Counted from the stretch's first letter, positions 34,566 through 47,391 are shown. The stretch: DNA of 64,000 bases from Gnetum montanum (GCA_015680685.1 MNCI01008033.1:126001-190000), one strand, 5' to 3'. Program-made: numbers and translations. The notes: generated by a model from the letters alone, not told the origin.

Positions 34566-35638
34566 TGAAACACCACAAAATTTTGAGCTTAGTACTTGTC
34601 CAACACCAAGCAAGTCCATGGGACCCACAGGCGACCACAGCTACATCTGGCATCACACTTGGCAACTTCGGAGATTCGATGCTTAATTTTCACTAAGTAT
34701 GCAGTCCTAGCGTATACGCCCAGCATATACACCCAAGTGTACATTCCCAGCATATACGCTTAAAATCTCAGCGTATACGCCCAGCGTGTACGCTCAAGTT
34801 CACAGCGTATACGTCCAGCGTACACACCTCACATGTACGCATAGCACATCAGCGTATACGCCCAGCGTATACACCAGCGTCTACGACATCTACGCCCAAG
34901 TTCGCATACACCCAGCACCTCCAGCGTATACGCCCAGCGTATACGCCTAACAAATGTAACATATTGTACGCTTGTAAATTTTACGCCCTTACACCCGGTC
35001 AACATGCCACATGTCGCCCAACCCGAGTCTACCGTCAAAACCCTGTATAAAAGCCCAATTTTTCACGAAATTCAGAACGGTTGACAAAAATTCCCAGAGC
35101 ACACCAAAGAGCAGAGACGTTGCGAACCAGAGCACAAAACCACTAACACTGGACAACCCTGTACGCTGAGCATATAGCCTCTACGCTGTGCTTACAGTGT
35201 GAACCAGCAACAATCATCCCTGCACCCACTGGGGCTTTTGTCCGCCTTGTGTTCCACTCACAACTGCGTTAGACCAGTGCATTGTACTTTCATTCTGTAA
35301 TGCCATTGTTACATTTTCTTTCCATAATCATTTACAGTTTGCATTAATTGTTGTACGTATTCTGTTTACGCCTGTTTACGTTTACGCTCTGTTTGCATTG
35401 ATTACACTATTTACGCTCTGTTTACGCCTGCTACGTCGTTTACGTATAACCCAGCGTATAGCACTTCGGTGTACGTTCAGGGAAATCCTTGTCTGATCCG
35501 CGTGTGGACCACCCAAGGTACTTTGCCTTCGTTCATTCCAGCTCGCCCTCAGGCGAAGGTAGGGTCTTCTGTGCATGTCCTATGATCCCACAGTCTCTGT
35601 TTCCTTCCAGTCGAAGACCGATGATTTCGAACGGTACA
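34566..35638 (+). repeat. Element T 3' LTR
   Basis: 1073 bp. It starts TGAAACACCACAAAATTTTGAGC-like and ends GGTACA. The palindrome array (34708-34955) is longer than in the 5' LTR. TATAAAAG is at 35046-35053. Confidence 0.92.
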
Positions 35639-35676
35639 GGAACATCTCAATAATTTCAAACCCTTGTTGATTGTAG

Positions 35677-36250
35677 ATGGCCCTAAAGAGGATACCAAAA
35701 GAAGGACCTTTAGAAAAAGGAAGCAAAAGAGCAAGAGGTCATCAAAGAGGCTAAGTGAGGGAACAAACCCCACAAGCAGAACACACAAAGAAGAAGGCTC
35801 AATCATACAACATTCATCAAGAAACTGTTGCTATAGAGCACTCAAACCAAGGAGAGATAGAAATTCCACAAGCACCTAAACAAGGACAATGACTCACGCT
35901 ATCACTAGATTATCTCTAGACCATCCAAGAAGATCAATCATATCCACGATCATCGTCAAATTGAACTTTGGTTCCTTTATGGAATTTTCTCTAGAAGCAA
36001 TGAAGAAGCAACTCCAAGAATCTTTATTATGGCCCACACTAATCAATAGTAGTGAATGGAACTTAGGAGAAACCTACAAATTCTGGTAAAATAAATAGTT
36101 CGATGCTATAATGAAAATTGAAGGAGTCTCTATGTCATACTCAGTAGAAAGGACATATGGAAGAAGATAGGAATAGAATAGGAGAAACTTTCTAGAAGCC
36201 TAATGACAAAAGGAAAAAGCCAATGGAAGAGCCACCACTACACAAAATAT
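35677..36250 (+). pseudogene. Element O third ORF, truncated remnant
   Basis: The ATG at 35677 follows TTGATTGTAG, a 3' splice-site-like sequence as in A. The text MALKRIPKEGPLEKGSKRAR is basic, like the start of A's third ORF. LLWPTLINSSEWNLGETYKFW (about 36025-36087) matches A's MWPIITSS...WYIRETYLFW. Recognisable coding is gone by about 36250. Most of the ORF seen in A (about 2.8 kb) is missing here. Stops and frame changes are present. Confidence 0.55.
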
Positions 36251-36459
36251 GAACTATATCATGCCACTTTAAATTTTGTATTTTTTTTATTTTTTTTTTA
36301 TTTTTTTATTTTTGTAATTGTGTCATTTTTGTACACACCACTATGACACTTAGAGTCAGTCAATAGTTAAAGTCAGTTGATAATCCCATCATTCCCAACT
36401 TTTTTTGTAAAGAAAGCATGATCCTATCCTATTAACTTAAGGACAAGTTTTTAGTTAGT

Positions 36460-36469
36460 CATGGGGATA
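36460..36469 (+). other. Polypurine tract of element O
   Basis: CATGGGGATA immediately before TGATGAATC, the LTR start. Confidence 0.7.
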
Positions 36470-36879
36470 TGATGAATCATACATTGGTTGGGATATCATT
36501 AATGCTAGGTTGAATCTGCGATATCATTGATGCTATATTGCATCTATTTGACAAAAAGTCAATTTTTGGTTGATTACAATATTACATATCTAATATTGGA
36601 GCACATGCTACATTATCAGATATCTAATATCACAAGATGTGTGCCTATCTATAAATACAATACTTGGGTGCATGATCTAAAGAACTTTCATTCCATCCTT
36701 ATGTAGACTCTTGTAGTTTATTTTTGTAGTTTTAGTGATAGAGTGAATGCTCACAGTGTGGTGTTGAGCAGTTGTATGAAATATTTATTTAAGTGAAGTG
36801 TACTTGGGCATAGTTCATGTCCAAAAATAAAGATCAAAATTATTTTTCATCATTACAGCATCCACTTAGTTTTACTATT
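36470..36879 (+). repeat. Element O 3' LTR, left part
   Basis: Starts TGATGAATCATACATTGG and has a TATAAATA box at 36650-36657. Its sequence runs to ACTATT where element B begins. The rest is at 57867-58406; together they make about 950 bp. Confidence 0.85.
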
Positions 36880-37716
36880 TGATGAATTTTGATATCAGGG
36901 CTATGATATCGCATTCGCAATATTGGGTCTATGATATCGGAGCCTACCATGTGGTGTTGGATACCCGATATCGAGACTTGCCTCCTTGCCTATAAATAAG
37001 AGGCAGGCACACTTGGTTTTGTAGTTAGATAGTTAGTCACTTAGCCAAAATCTTGCCTTTTCTTCCTCTTAGAGTTAGAATTATTTCTGCATGCCCACAG
37101 TAGGAGTCATAGAGTGAACAGATCTTTATTTGAGCATTGTGTACCTGAGCACACTTTGTGTATGACAATAAAGATGAACTTTATGATAAACCTTGTAGCA
37201 TCTAGAATAGATTAGTTAATGTTAATTATTGTTATTAAATGCTTTCTTAGTTAATTAATGTTTTTTCTCTCTCTTCCTACAACTCTCCTAAGTAAATACA
37301 CTCAGTACGATCACTTCGAGCATGCATGTAACACTTGGTAACCCAGTAACGATTAGCGTTTGGTAATCCTAGTAGTGTTGCACTAGTTCAGGATGTGTAC
37401 AACAAGTGAGAATGGATGTTGTTGTTAGGACTAGTTAGAACTTAGTTAATGAGTAGTTGAGTTAAATTAGTCACTTAGTTATCTCTCTCCTTCCCTATTA
37501 GCGTAGGACATAAAAACATAAAAGATATAAAAATCATATGTCTCAAGCTTACTTAACCATACAATCATGACATACAAGTTTGGAAAGACAACGATCAATC
37601 AACCCCTCCTTGTTCCATAGGGGTGCATAAGCGCTTAGTCCTTAGAATTCAACTGGATCGTGCGTGAAATGCTCATATTCATATGGTTAAGCATAGAGGT
37701 ACCTCACCACTCATCA
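36880..37716 (+). repeat. Element B 5' LTR
   Basis: TGATGAATTTTG to CTCACCACTCATCA. GATATCGC-like modules lie in the first 100 bp, and a TATAAATA box is at 36991-36998. Confidence 0.92.
36991..36998 (+). promoter_or_regulatory. TATA box, element B 5' LTR
   Basis: TATAAATA followed by AGAGG, conserved in the B, C and D LTRs. Confidence 0.55.
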
Positions 37717-37717
37717 T

Positions 37718-37735
37718 TGGTGCCGTTGCCAGGGA
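37718..37735 (+). other. tRNA-Asp primer-binding site of element B
   Basis: TGGTGCCGTTGCCAGGGA, two transitions away from TGGCGCCGTTGCCGGGGA. Confidence 0.85.
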
Positions 37736-37852
37736 CTTAGTTATTTGTGTGCTAATTAGAACTTAGGAAATCATTCACATCGTTGGAACAAACCCTTAGA
37801 GTTGGTTGAGAAAATAATAAATGAGAATACATTGCACACTGAATAGACAAGT

Positions 37853-40340
37853 ATGTCTCTTTCTTTGTACAAAAGCACCTCACCACCTAGGTTTGAAATA
37901 GGAAACAATCGGCTACGTAATACACATGATGTTGATCTGCCAATCCCTCAACAAGTTTGAGTGGTATATATTCATCCTGATGAGTATATACCAAACTTCA
38001 CCTTTATCCTCCATCAAGATGAACAATGACATTGGTAACATAGTGTTACCTCCCAATCATTCAATCCCAAGCATGCTTCTTTGTGCTCTCACACGAATTG
38101 GCATGCTACACTTACACGCAGAATACATTGTGCAAGACCATGACTCGAGAGACTACCATCCTATGGAGGCACAATGTTAAAGGAACTTGCAATAGGATAG
38201 ACATCATAAGTCTTTGAAGGATAAGTGGACCTAGGATGTCCCACATGTCTTAAGTGAAAATGAGGATGGTGAACCTACCTTAGGCAATCGCCCACACAAT
38301 GATGTTCCTTCCCTTGACTTTGGTCAAGGGGTTGTGTATTAGAACCTTCATTCCACTATTCATAACCCAGGTTCTGATACCCACAAGCACAAGGGATCCG
38401 AAAAAGGGACATGGACACATGATAAAGATGGACATTCTGATCGCAATTGCAATTGAGGCTGAGACCATCAAAGAGAAGGTAGCAGACACTGTCATGGTAA
38501 CGGTTCCCCTTCTTCATCACCTTCATCATCTCCTTCACCCACTCCTTCAATATTCGAATGCAGTCATAAAGAAAAATACCATAGGGATAACAGTAGGCAA
38601 AGTGGAAGTCATAGGTGAAATAGCTAGGAAAGGGGACGAGGGCACTCTAGAGAATCACAACATAGAAGAAAGAAGAGTAGGAAACAACGTAGGCATCATA
38701 GACGCCATGGACAAGATGATTGCGATGAACCCCTACTCACTACTCAAAGTATGTTAGACATAATTGAGGTTGTTAGAATTTCAACCAGGCACCAAAAAGA
38801 TAGTAGGATTAAGAGATTAGATATGAACAACATCCCACAATTTGAAGGGGGATACAATGCTAATCCTCAGAATCGCTTACAACCATTTCATGATGTGTGT
38901 GCCTTACAAAACATAGAGAATGAATGGCATAAACTTAAATTATTCCCATAGACACTAGTTAAAGAAGCCAAAAGCTAGTACTGGTCCTGAGAACCGGAAT
39001 CCATTCGTAAGTGGAGTACCATGTTAGAATTGTTCAACGATAAGTACCAAACATACTTCCAAGTGTCCAACCTGTCAAAGCAAATCCAAGGCTAGAAACA
39101 AGGAGGACATGAACCCTTGGATGCTACCATGGGCCAATACTATGCACTATTACATCGTTGTCTTGGCCATGATTATTCGCAAAGGGATCAACTACACCAT
39201 CTCATAGATGGGCTTAGGCATGAAATGAGAAGAACCCTTGGGAGTTATGCCCAAGGAAGACTATTCGAGCTTAGGTCCCATCAAATTCAAAGACTATCAA
39301 AGCAAGTTACTAAGGAAGAACGTGAGCTATGGAAGAGAGAAAGTGTAGAAGAATATAATCAAGATCCTTCCCTCCAAAAGAGGGGAGTAAGATTTTGTGA
39401 GGATGAAGAAGAGTCACCACTCGAAGAGATGGTGAATAGGGAAACTTTGCCTATTCAAAATTTGACATCAAAAGTTTTACTAAAGGTAGGTTGGGTTCCC
39501 TAGACAATAGATTTCAAAATGTTCTTAAAATAGTAGAGAAGTCTAGAGAGCAAGGTAGTGATCATGAAAAAAAAGAAAAAAGAGAGAAGTTGAACATGCA
39601 CATAGCAAGGGTAAGGGCAAAGTTGTCATCATTGAATAAGTTGTGGAGTCGAAAACAGACAATGATAGTGGATGCAAGATATGTCAATATGACCATCCTA
39701 AGGGATGTTGCCTTGTAATCTCACATCTGCAGGAGTCTAGGGTGTATGCACTCAACCCATGATTAAACAAACGGAAAACACCCCAGAGGTTACCTTATCC
39801 TCAAGGTAACCCAAGATAGTTCCACCAACCCTTAACATATTATCCCAGTGGAACTCCACCACAACCAATTAAGCAATATCAATAGTGGAACTACCCACAA
39901 TCATGGGGAATGTCACCACCAAGGCAATAGTATCCTTACCAGCAACTTGACCCATATGGATATTACGTGCAACAGCAAGTCTCTTCACATGACTCTACTG
40001 GTCACGTCACTCCTCAACCTCACTACCAAACCCACGAGTATTATGGAACTCCCTCTTCTAGAGGTGATATTCCATAAGCATATCATCCTTCACATCCATC
40101 TGCATCTCTTCCACCAATAGCTCCACTACCACTTGCTCCCACGATGTAAGGTGAAATCCCTACCCAACCACAGCAACGTAACTCCATGAGGGCTATTAAC
40201 TCTCAACCTAGTGTTGGTTCCAACAATCACATGAAGAAAATACCTTTCTTTAGAACCAACAGTCCAACCAAGCCCTTGAAATCACAAGTGGCTGATTCCT
40301 TAGATGCCTCAGTATCAATCAAACCTTTGGAGTCTCCTTC
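37853..40340 (+). pseudogene. Element B gag
   Basis: The ATG at 37853 gives MSLSLYKSTSPPRFEIG, then YIHPDEYIPNFTFILHQDEQ, the conserved N-terminus. Downstream are LDMNNIPQFEGGYN near 38820, MLELFNDKYQ near 39021, PLDATMGQYYALLHRCLGH near 39110 and a run open to about 39500. The frame changes at least twice before pol. Stops are present. It would encode the capsid polyprotein and is broken. Confidence 0.8.
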
Positions 40341-43300
40341 AACTCAACCACCACACTCAACGCATACAGTCATGCTAACACATGTTGTCACTAATTGGAT
40401 TAAAGTTGGCCATCTTCCCAAGAAATTTTTTGATCCTGGGAGTCCTCTGATATATTTACAAATTGCTGGAAATGAATCATACAAGGCTCTTTTGGATTCA
40501 AGTTATGGTGTTAACTTGATTTCTCAAGAAATGTACAAGGCCTGGAACCTACCTCCATTAAAAAAGAGCAACATCCATCTAGAGTTGGCTGACTAGTCCA
40601 TCACTGTCCCATTGGGACTAGTGGAGGACATTGTTACCACTATTTGTGGGTGGTCATACCCAGCTGACTTCCTAGTGATTTAGGTGAACAATGGTAAGGG
40701 GGACTTCCCAATCATAATGGGAAGAGCATGGCTCAGCACAAATGACGCATGCCTAGGAATATGTGATCTTTCCCTAGAAATATCAAAGGAAAACACATTT
40801 GAAAAGATCGAGAAGAAGAAAGTTCTATGCATTGCATATAGTGACACAGGGTGTAATTGCGTGCAGAGGTCAAGGGTTGTGCAAAGTTTAACATTGCTTG
40901 CATGCAATCAATGTGCACAAGTGATCAACATACAAAGATGCTTGTATGTAGCAACCACACGACAGGAAGGCACCTAGTGGTTGACAGCTAATCAAGAAAT
41001 CAGTTCAATCATATGCATGGAACTAACTGAGGGTTTGACATGCGCTTACATCGATAGCTTAGACACATTAGAGCAAGTCCAACGCCAACTTCCAAACCTT
41101 AACCTTGAAAATATCAACTGGGGGAAGTTGGAAATCCCTGAGAAATTTAAGCAGGAGCCCCTTGAGTTGAAGCCATTTCCCACCGATATGGAATACATGT
41201 TTCTTAAAAATGGAAAGTCAATAATTATTAATGCTAAGCTTTCTCTGCAACACAAAGAGAGACTGTTGAAAGTGATAAATAAATGGTCAAAAGCCTTCGC
41301 TTGGTCATATCCCGAATTAACTGGAATAGATCCTAGGATATGCCAACATAGAATTTACACTAACCCCTCCAGGAAGTCTTGAAGACAACCGTAAAGGCAC
41401 TTGAACCCAAAGCTAAAGAAAGTAGTAAAGGAAGAAATTGAATAGCTTCTCAAGGTTGGGTTCATATATCCCATTGCTGATAGCGAATGGGTTATCCCCT
41501 TAGTTATTGTGCCTAAAAAGGGAGGTAAATGGAGGGTGTGCATAGATTTTAGGCTACTAAATATGGCAACATTCAAAGATCACTTTCTGTTGCCATTTGT
41601 TAACCAAGTCTTAGACACCATTGCAAGGCATCGCTATTACAGTTTTCTAGATGGATATAGTGGATATAACCAAATACAAATAGTCCTAAAAGACCAAGCC
41701 AAGAGTATGTTCACCAGTCCTTGGGGAATGTTTGCATACAAATAGATGTTTTTTGGCTTGTGCAATGCCCCTACAATGTTTCAACGATTAGTTCTAAGCA
41801 TATTCCAACAGCAGATAGGAAATGGTGTGGAGGTCTTTATGGATGACTTCTCCACTTATAGAGCAAACTTTGATCAAGCCTTGGACTAGTTAGAGCAAGT
41901 GCTAAAAGGATGTGTAGAAACCAATTTGAGGCTCAACTGGCAGAAAATCCATTTGATGGTCCAAGAAGGCATAGTGCTAGGGCACAAAATCTCACACACA
42001 AGGATAGAGGTAGACCCTAAGAAAATCAAAGTTATTCAAGGAATTACCCATCAACTTAAAACTATCAAAGATATTTGGTCATTCCTTGGACACACTAGCT
42101 ACTATACGAGATTTATTGAGAACTTTTTAAAGGTTTCCAAACCATTGGTGGAATTAATGAAAAAGAACATACCTTTCGAATGGATTAGTGAATGAGAATT
42201 AACTTTCCAAACTCTGAAATAGAAGCTAGTAGAAACACCCATTCTACAATCTTCTAACTAGTCCAAACCATTCCATATTATGACTGATGCGTCCAACTAT
42301 GCCTTAGAAGCCATACTCACATAGTTAGATGACCAGAAGCATCCTTATTACATCCATTGTGCAAGTAGAAGTATCATTGGTGAACAACTTAACTATACTA
42401 CCACAGAGAAAGAATTAATGGCTGTAGTGTTTGCACTAGAAATGTTTAGACACTATGTATTAGGATATAAAATATATATACATACAAATCATAGTACAAT
42501 AAGGTTCCTCATGAATAAGCCAATGGTAAGCCCTCATATCATACAATGGCTTGTAATCTTACAAGAGTTTGATCTTACGATGATCAATTGTAAAGGCACC
42601 AGGAATGTAGTTGCTGATCATTTATCCCGGTTATGATGGGACAACAAAGAGAATGAGTATCCAATTTCTGATTATTTCCTTGATGAATTCCTCTTTGCTG
42701 GTGTAGTGAATAATCAATCACCCACAGAGACAAACTTGTATAGTAGCATTCTTACCTATCTCCTCATCCAACAATTACCACAAGAGTTAGACCTTAAGAA
42801 GAAACAACAGTTTCTTCATTGAGCCAAGTATTTTATGGAAATCAATGGGAAACTTTACAAAGTGTGTCCCAATGGCTTGGTTCAATGGTTTGTTCCTTAT
42901 ATAAATCAACTGTGAGTTCTCCAAGATGCTCATGAGGGTCCTTGTGGGGTTCATTATGCTAGGAGACAAACACCCATCAAGATCTTACTTGTAGGACATT
43001 ATTGGCCTACATTATTTCAAGATGCCTATCAATTCGTCCAATCTTGTGAGTGCTATCAATGTGATGGGGGAATGACTACTAGAATGGAGGGTCCGCAACA
43101 ATGGATCCAACCATTAGAACCCTTTGACATTTGGGGAATTGATTTTATGGGGCCAATTACACCAATGTCCAATGGAAAAGCTTATATTATTGTTATTGTT
43201 GATTACCTCACTAAATGGATAGAAGCAACTGTTGTTAAGGATTGTACATCATCTATAGCTACACGATTTGTTCAACAAAAAATCATAAACAAGTTTGGTA

Positions 43301-44085
43301 TACCTCGTGCACTTATTTCAGATAATAGTACCCACTTCAAAGGTGCAACTTTTCAAAAATTAATGCAATGCTTAGGGGTTGAACACAAACTGATAACACC
43401 ATACCACCCCCAAGCGAATGGTCAAGCTAAAGTCACCAACAAGGAGATTACGAAAATATTGACAAGAACTATTAGCAAGTTTAGGCAAGACTAGAGCACT
43501 AAAATGAACGATGCTTTTTGAGCATACCACTCAACATAGAAACTCCCTACAGGCTACTCTCCCTATGAGTTAGTGTATGGTAAATTACCAATACTCCCCA
43601 TTCAAACTGAGCTCTATACACTATCCACAGCATATGATCTCAACCTTGACCTTGATCTAGCATAGAAACAATGGTTAGTAACCCTTAACTTACTACATGA
43701 AAATCGACCAGCTACCCTGTCATCTAACAAATTACACAAGACATTCAGTAAACAACGTCATGACCTAAGGATTAGGAAAGTCAAATATCAATTGGGAGAT
43801 AAGGTTCTCTACTAGAATCCCACACATGTGCCACAACGTACTAAATTTTAAACATTGTGGGAAGGACCTTATATTATTTATGCAACTTTTCCTTCAAGGG
43901 CCATGACAATATACAAACCTGAGAGGCCAGATAAGAAACTATTGATCAACATGCAATAAACCAAACCTTTCCATGAGCTTAGGATAGCCAATACACATGC
44001 TACCTCTGTTGATAGAACATGTTACTCACTATTTCAGATCTCCTCCTTCCAACTCAGTCGTGGGGGAGATGGCCACCTATGCTAA
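40341..44085 (+). pseudogene. Element B pol (PR, RT, RNase H, INT)
   Basis: One frame carries all domains, broken by stops. Protease: LLDSSYGVNLIS near 40495 (DSG became DSS), then DFPIIMGRAWLS near 40704. RT: WRVCIDFRLLN, FLDGYSGYNQIQ and FMDDF near 41840. RNase H: FHIMTDASNYA near 42272 to VVADHLSRL near 42610. Integrase: zinc-finger Cys/His block near 42930-43060, GIDFMGPIT near 43138, ISDNSTHF near 43318, HPQANGQAKVTN near 43408 (the catalytic Glu became Lys). The C-terminus ends GGDGHLC-stop at 44083-44085, as in A and D. Confidence 0.85.
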
Positions 44086-45956
44086 CCATCCTAGGTCCTT
44101 AGTTCTTTTTGAATTTTTGTTTTACATATTTTCCAACTTTTCTTATTTTTTTTACACCATCGTTCATAATTTTACTATTTCTTTGTTTTCTTGATTTACT
44201 TTTATTCATCATCCAATAAGTGCTCATATTGATGGTGGATTGAATTATATCATATTGATTACTAATGTTTGGTTTTTACTTTTGAATTATGATGCTGATA
44301 TTAAGGTATGATTCTTTTGGTAAAACAAGTAATGAGTCCATGCCGTCCACTCATCCATACAACGCTATGGTCTCCTTTGGCTTGGAACTGTACAGTCCCA
44401 TTTTTCTAAGCAAATTTTTTAATGAATTGGTGGCTAGGTATTTTTCAAGCCAAGGAAAGACTCAAAGGATGAGAAGGATGTGACTTCAAGGGGATTTGAT
44501 GCATTTGTGCTAGTCATTCTCTTGGGTGCTTGGATGCTTTTTCTTGGGTTTTCTGCCATTCTACCATTGATCAAATATCAGGAAGCTAAGTGAATAAAAA
44601 TAAGTCTTTGCATGGTGTGGTTCTCACACAAAAAAAAAAGAAAGAAGAAGAAGTGAGAATTCAAAGCATACCCCTTAGACATAATAAAGCAACATGGGCT
44701 ACAAGCACTAGTTATGGCACTAGAAAGACATGTGACCCATGCCTGAAGGTTCCCTCTAACTAAGGCTCTTTCTCGCTTCCTACTTCTCCATCTTGCTCTC
44801 CTTGGGATGGTGGTGACTCTTTGTGGAAGCATTCTTGTTGCTTCAAGAGGATGGATTGGCCAAGTGTATTGATGCAAGGTCACTAAATGTGGTTGGTTTG
44901 AGTCCAGATTTGGAATGAGTTCTACTCAGTCATATTAATCATGAAATACACATGGGAATCTACACAACCTTGTTCTTGGGATTCTATTCCATTCTCTCCT
45001 CTTCATCTCTCTTCTCATTTCCCACCTCATTGCCAATTTTACCATTAGTCCATTTCTGGGTTGATGCATTATTTTTCTTTGGTGAATTCTTATGGGTAAG
45101 TCTTTAACTCTTACTTCCAAATGACATTCCTAGAGCCTATGGACTCTTTGGTTTGCGGGTTTGTGAAGGCATAAAGGGCATGAGCCTGCTTTGGGAAGGA
45201 TCCACTGGCATTCCTTTTTGGTGTAATTGTTAACTTTTTTTCCTTAAACATTTCCTACAATCAATCATTTCTTGTTTCATCCCCATCCATGACATACATT
45301 TTATTAGCGTTGTTGTTGTTATTTTTTCCATCTTTCTTGTTCCTCATATTTTTCCATCTTATAGCTACTGAAGGTTTGCTCTTAGTCATGGGGGCCCTAG
45401 CACAAATTTTCTAATTTTTTCCATTCTACTATTTTCTTAACCCCTACACCTTGGGTAGTCACCAATGATAAATCTCTAAACTAGTTTCTACCATAACCAC
45501 AACTTAGCCAATGTGCTTCATATCAAGACAAGGTATCAACTGCATTGTGGTTTATCTATCCTTGCTCATTTGTGACTGTGTTGTGTGTGTAGATGGCAAT
45601 CATACAAATAATGGACTTAGCTTGGAAGAAGCACTCAGGATGGATCAGAACTAGAGAACTTACAAAAGGAACAATTTTGGTGGCATGGCTAAGGCATAAT
45701 CTCAGCATTGGTGGCACCACGCTTCATCTTCTATCTATCTCTTTCTCTTCAAGCTGTCAAATAAAGGCTTGGATGCCATTTATGTGCAAGTGTTCATCAT
45801 AATGATCATGAACACTAATGTTGCAATATGCTTATTGATCTATTCACTGGGCACGTTAAGTTTGTCATCCCATTCCACTATCAGTTGTCAATTAGTCAGT
45901 AATCCCATACCTTCCCAATATTTTGTAAGGAACTTAAGGACAAGTTTTCATTCAGT
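44086..45956 (+). other. Element B 3' spacer with rudimentary third ORF start
   Basis: Mostly non-coding. A second polypurine-like CTTAGTCATGGGGGCC lies at 45384-45399. At 45594 an ATG follows TGTGTGTGTAG and reads MAIIQIMD; D has MAIIQQQNG at the matching place. No long ORF follows. The region matches O's spacer and D's spacer in order. Confidence 0.6.
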
Positions 45957-45966
45957 CATGGGGGTA
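45957..45966 (+). other. Polypurine tract of element B
   Basis: CATGGGGGTA directly before the 3' LTR, whose first base has changed from T to C. Confidence 0.8.
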
Positions 45967-46079
45967 CGATGAATTGCGATATTGGGGCCATGATATCGGA
46001 GCCTACCATGCGATGTCGAATACCCGATATCGAGACCTGCCTCCTTGCCTATAAATAAGAGGTCAGCACACTTGGTTTT
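45967..46079 (+). repeat. Element B 3' LTR, left part
   Basis: CGATGAATTGCGATATTGG to CTTGGTTTT, with TATAAATA at 46050-46057. It is cut by solo LTR C. Confidence 0.88.
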
Positions 46080-46456
46080 TGATGAGTCATGAATTTATTG
46101 ACAGCCGCAATAATGCACCCACGATCACGCACCCATGATATTACATCCCTGGTTTCACAACTAATGCGTTATCGTGTACACGATATCGTAGGCACCAACA
46201 CGATATTGCGTATGCGATATCGCAGCCTGTCTCCTCATCTATAAATAAGAGGTAGATAGATCCAATAAGTTAGTTTTAGAGTCAGTTAGTTTGTAGTATT
46301 TTCATTTCTTTTTCTCAACTTTTTTCCTCTCAATGCATGCCCGCAATGTGGTGAATATAATTATACGGCATCCTTTATTCGAGTGTGACGTACTTGGACA
46401 CACACATGACTGGCAATAAAGATCAAGATTACTTCATCATTACAGCATTCACTTAG

Positions 46457-47381
46457 TGATAAGTGGCGAGGTACCCCTACACTCAACCATACGAAACGAG
46501 CGTAGCACACGCAATCTGGTTGAACTCCATAGACTAAATGCTTAAACACCCCATGGAAAACTTGGGGTTAATCATTCGTTGTCTTCCCAGACTTACTTGT
46601 TGTTGTCACGGTGTATGGTTAAGTAAGTCCGAGGTATATGATTTTTTTTTTGGTCTTTTCTGGTTTATCTCCTATGCTAAGGGGTGAAGGGTTGAGAGAA
46701 CTAACTACTCTAACTAAGGACCTAAGTCTAAATTAACTAGCGTTAGCATCCGTTCCCACTTACCGTACACACCCTGAACTGTGCAACTATGGCTACCAAA
46801 TGCTAATCATTACTGGGATCACCACACGTAACGCACATGCTCGAAGTGGTCGTACTGAGGCACTTAACTAGCCTAAGTGTGATAAGCAGCCGATTCCTTG
46901 ACTAGTCGTACACACCCGTAGGTGCTCGTAGTCAAGTCGTACTCGTCCCACGTTCTAGGAGATAAGGATGAGAGAATCTAATTACAATGAGTAGCTAATT
47001 CCTTGGTTAGCTGTACATATTCGTCAATGCTTGTAAACAAGTCGTACTCATGCCGCACTAACAACAGGTAAGAAATAACATGAAATAAAACCTATCCATG
47101 TACTGCAAGATTTATCCACAAAGCTCGTCTTTATTGCCATACACAACTTGCATTCAGGTACAAAGCTGCTCGAATAAATAACCGTTTACTTGGGGGACTC
47201 CTACTGCAGGCACATGGAAAATATTGTATCTCTGGGGTGATCAATCCACCAAAGCTTCGCTATTTCTAGCCTATGATTCAAAATGAGGAGAGTGCCACCT
47301 CTTATTTATAGATTTGGCAACGGACCATGATATCGCAAGGGATAATGCGATATCGCGGCTTGTGCATATCGCGTCTCATCA
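46457..47381 (-). repeat. Element D 3' LTR
   Basis: Left edge TGATAAGTGGCGAGG, right edge CGCGTCTCATCA. TATAAATA on the - strand is at 47303-47310. Confidence 0.93.
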
Positions 47382-47391
47382 TACCCCCATG
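47382..47391 (-). other. Polypurine tract of element D
   Basis: CATGGGGGTA on the - strand, adjoining TGATGAGACGCG. Confidence 0.85.

Larger units (their letters stand above)
18121..35638 (+). mobile_element. Element T: Tat/Ogre-like Ty3/gypsy element carrying an antisense spliced gene
   Basis: The LTRs (18121-19110 and 34566-35638) start TGAAACACCA and end in TACA. Flanks are GGAAT (18116-18120) and GGAAC (35639-35643), a 5 bp target duplication with one change. The order is leader, gag, protease, antisense gene, RT, RNase H, second RNase H, integrase, spacer, polypurine tract. The second, archaeal-type RNase H and the gag zinc knuckle CFCDYHQRNGHRMDYC place it in the Tat lineage. At 17.5 kb it is in the Ogre size range. 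It sits inside element O, between O's spacer and third ORF. Confidence 0.9.

Noticed and set aside
34690-34980. Array of GCGTATACGC units as a CRISPR-like array
   Set aside because: Units are short, imperfect and unevenly spaced without spacers; this is plant LTR sequence.
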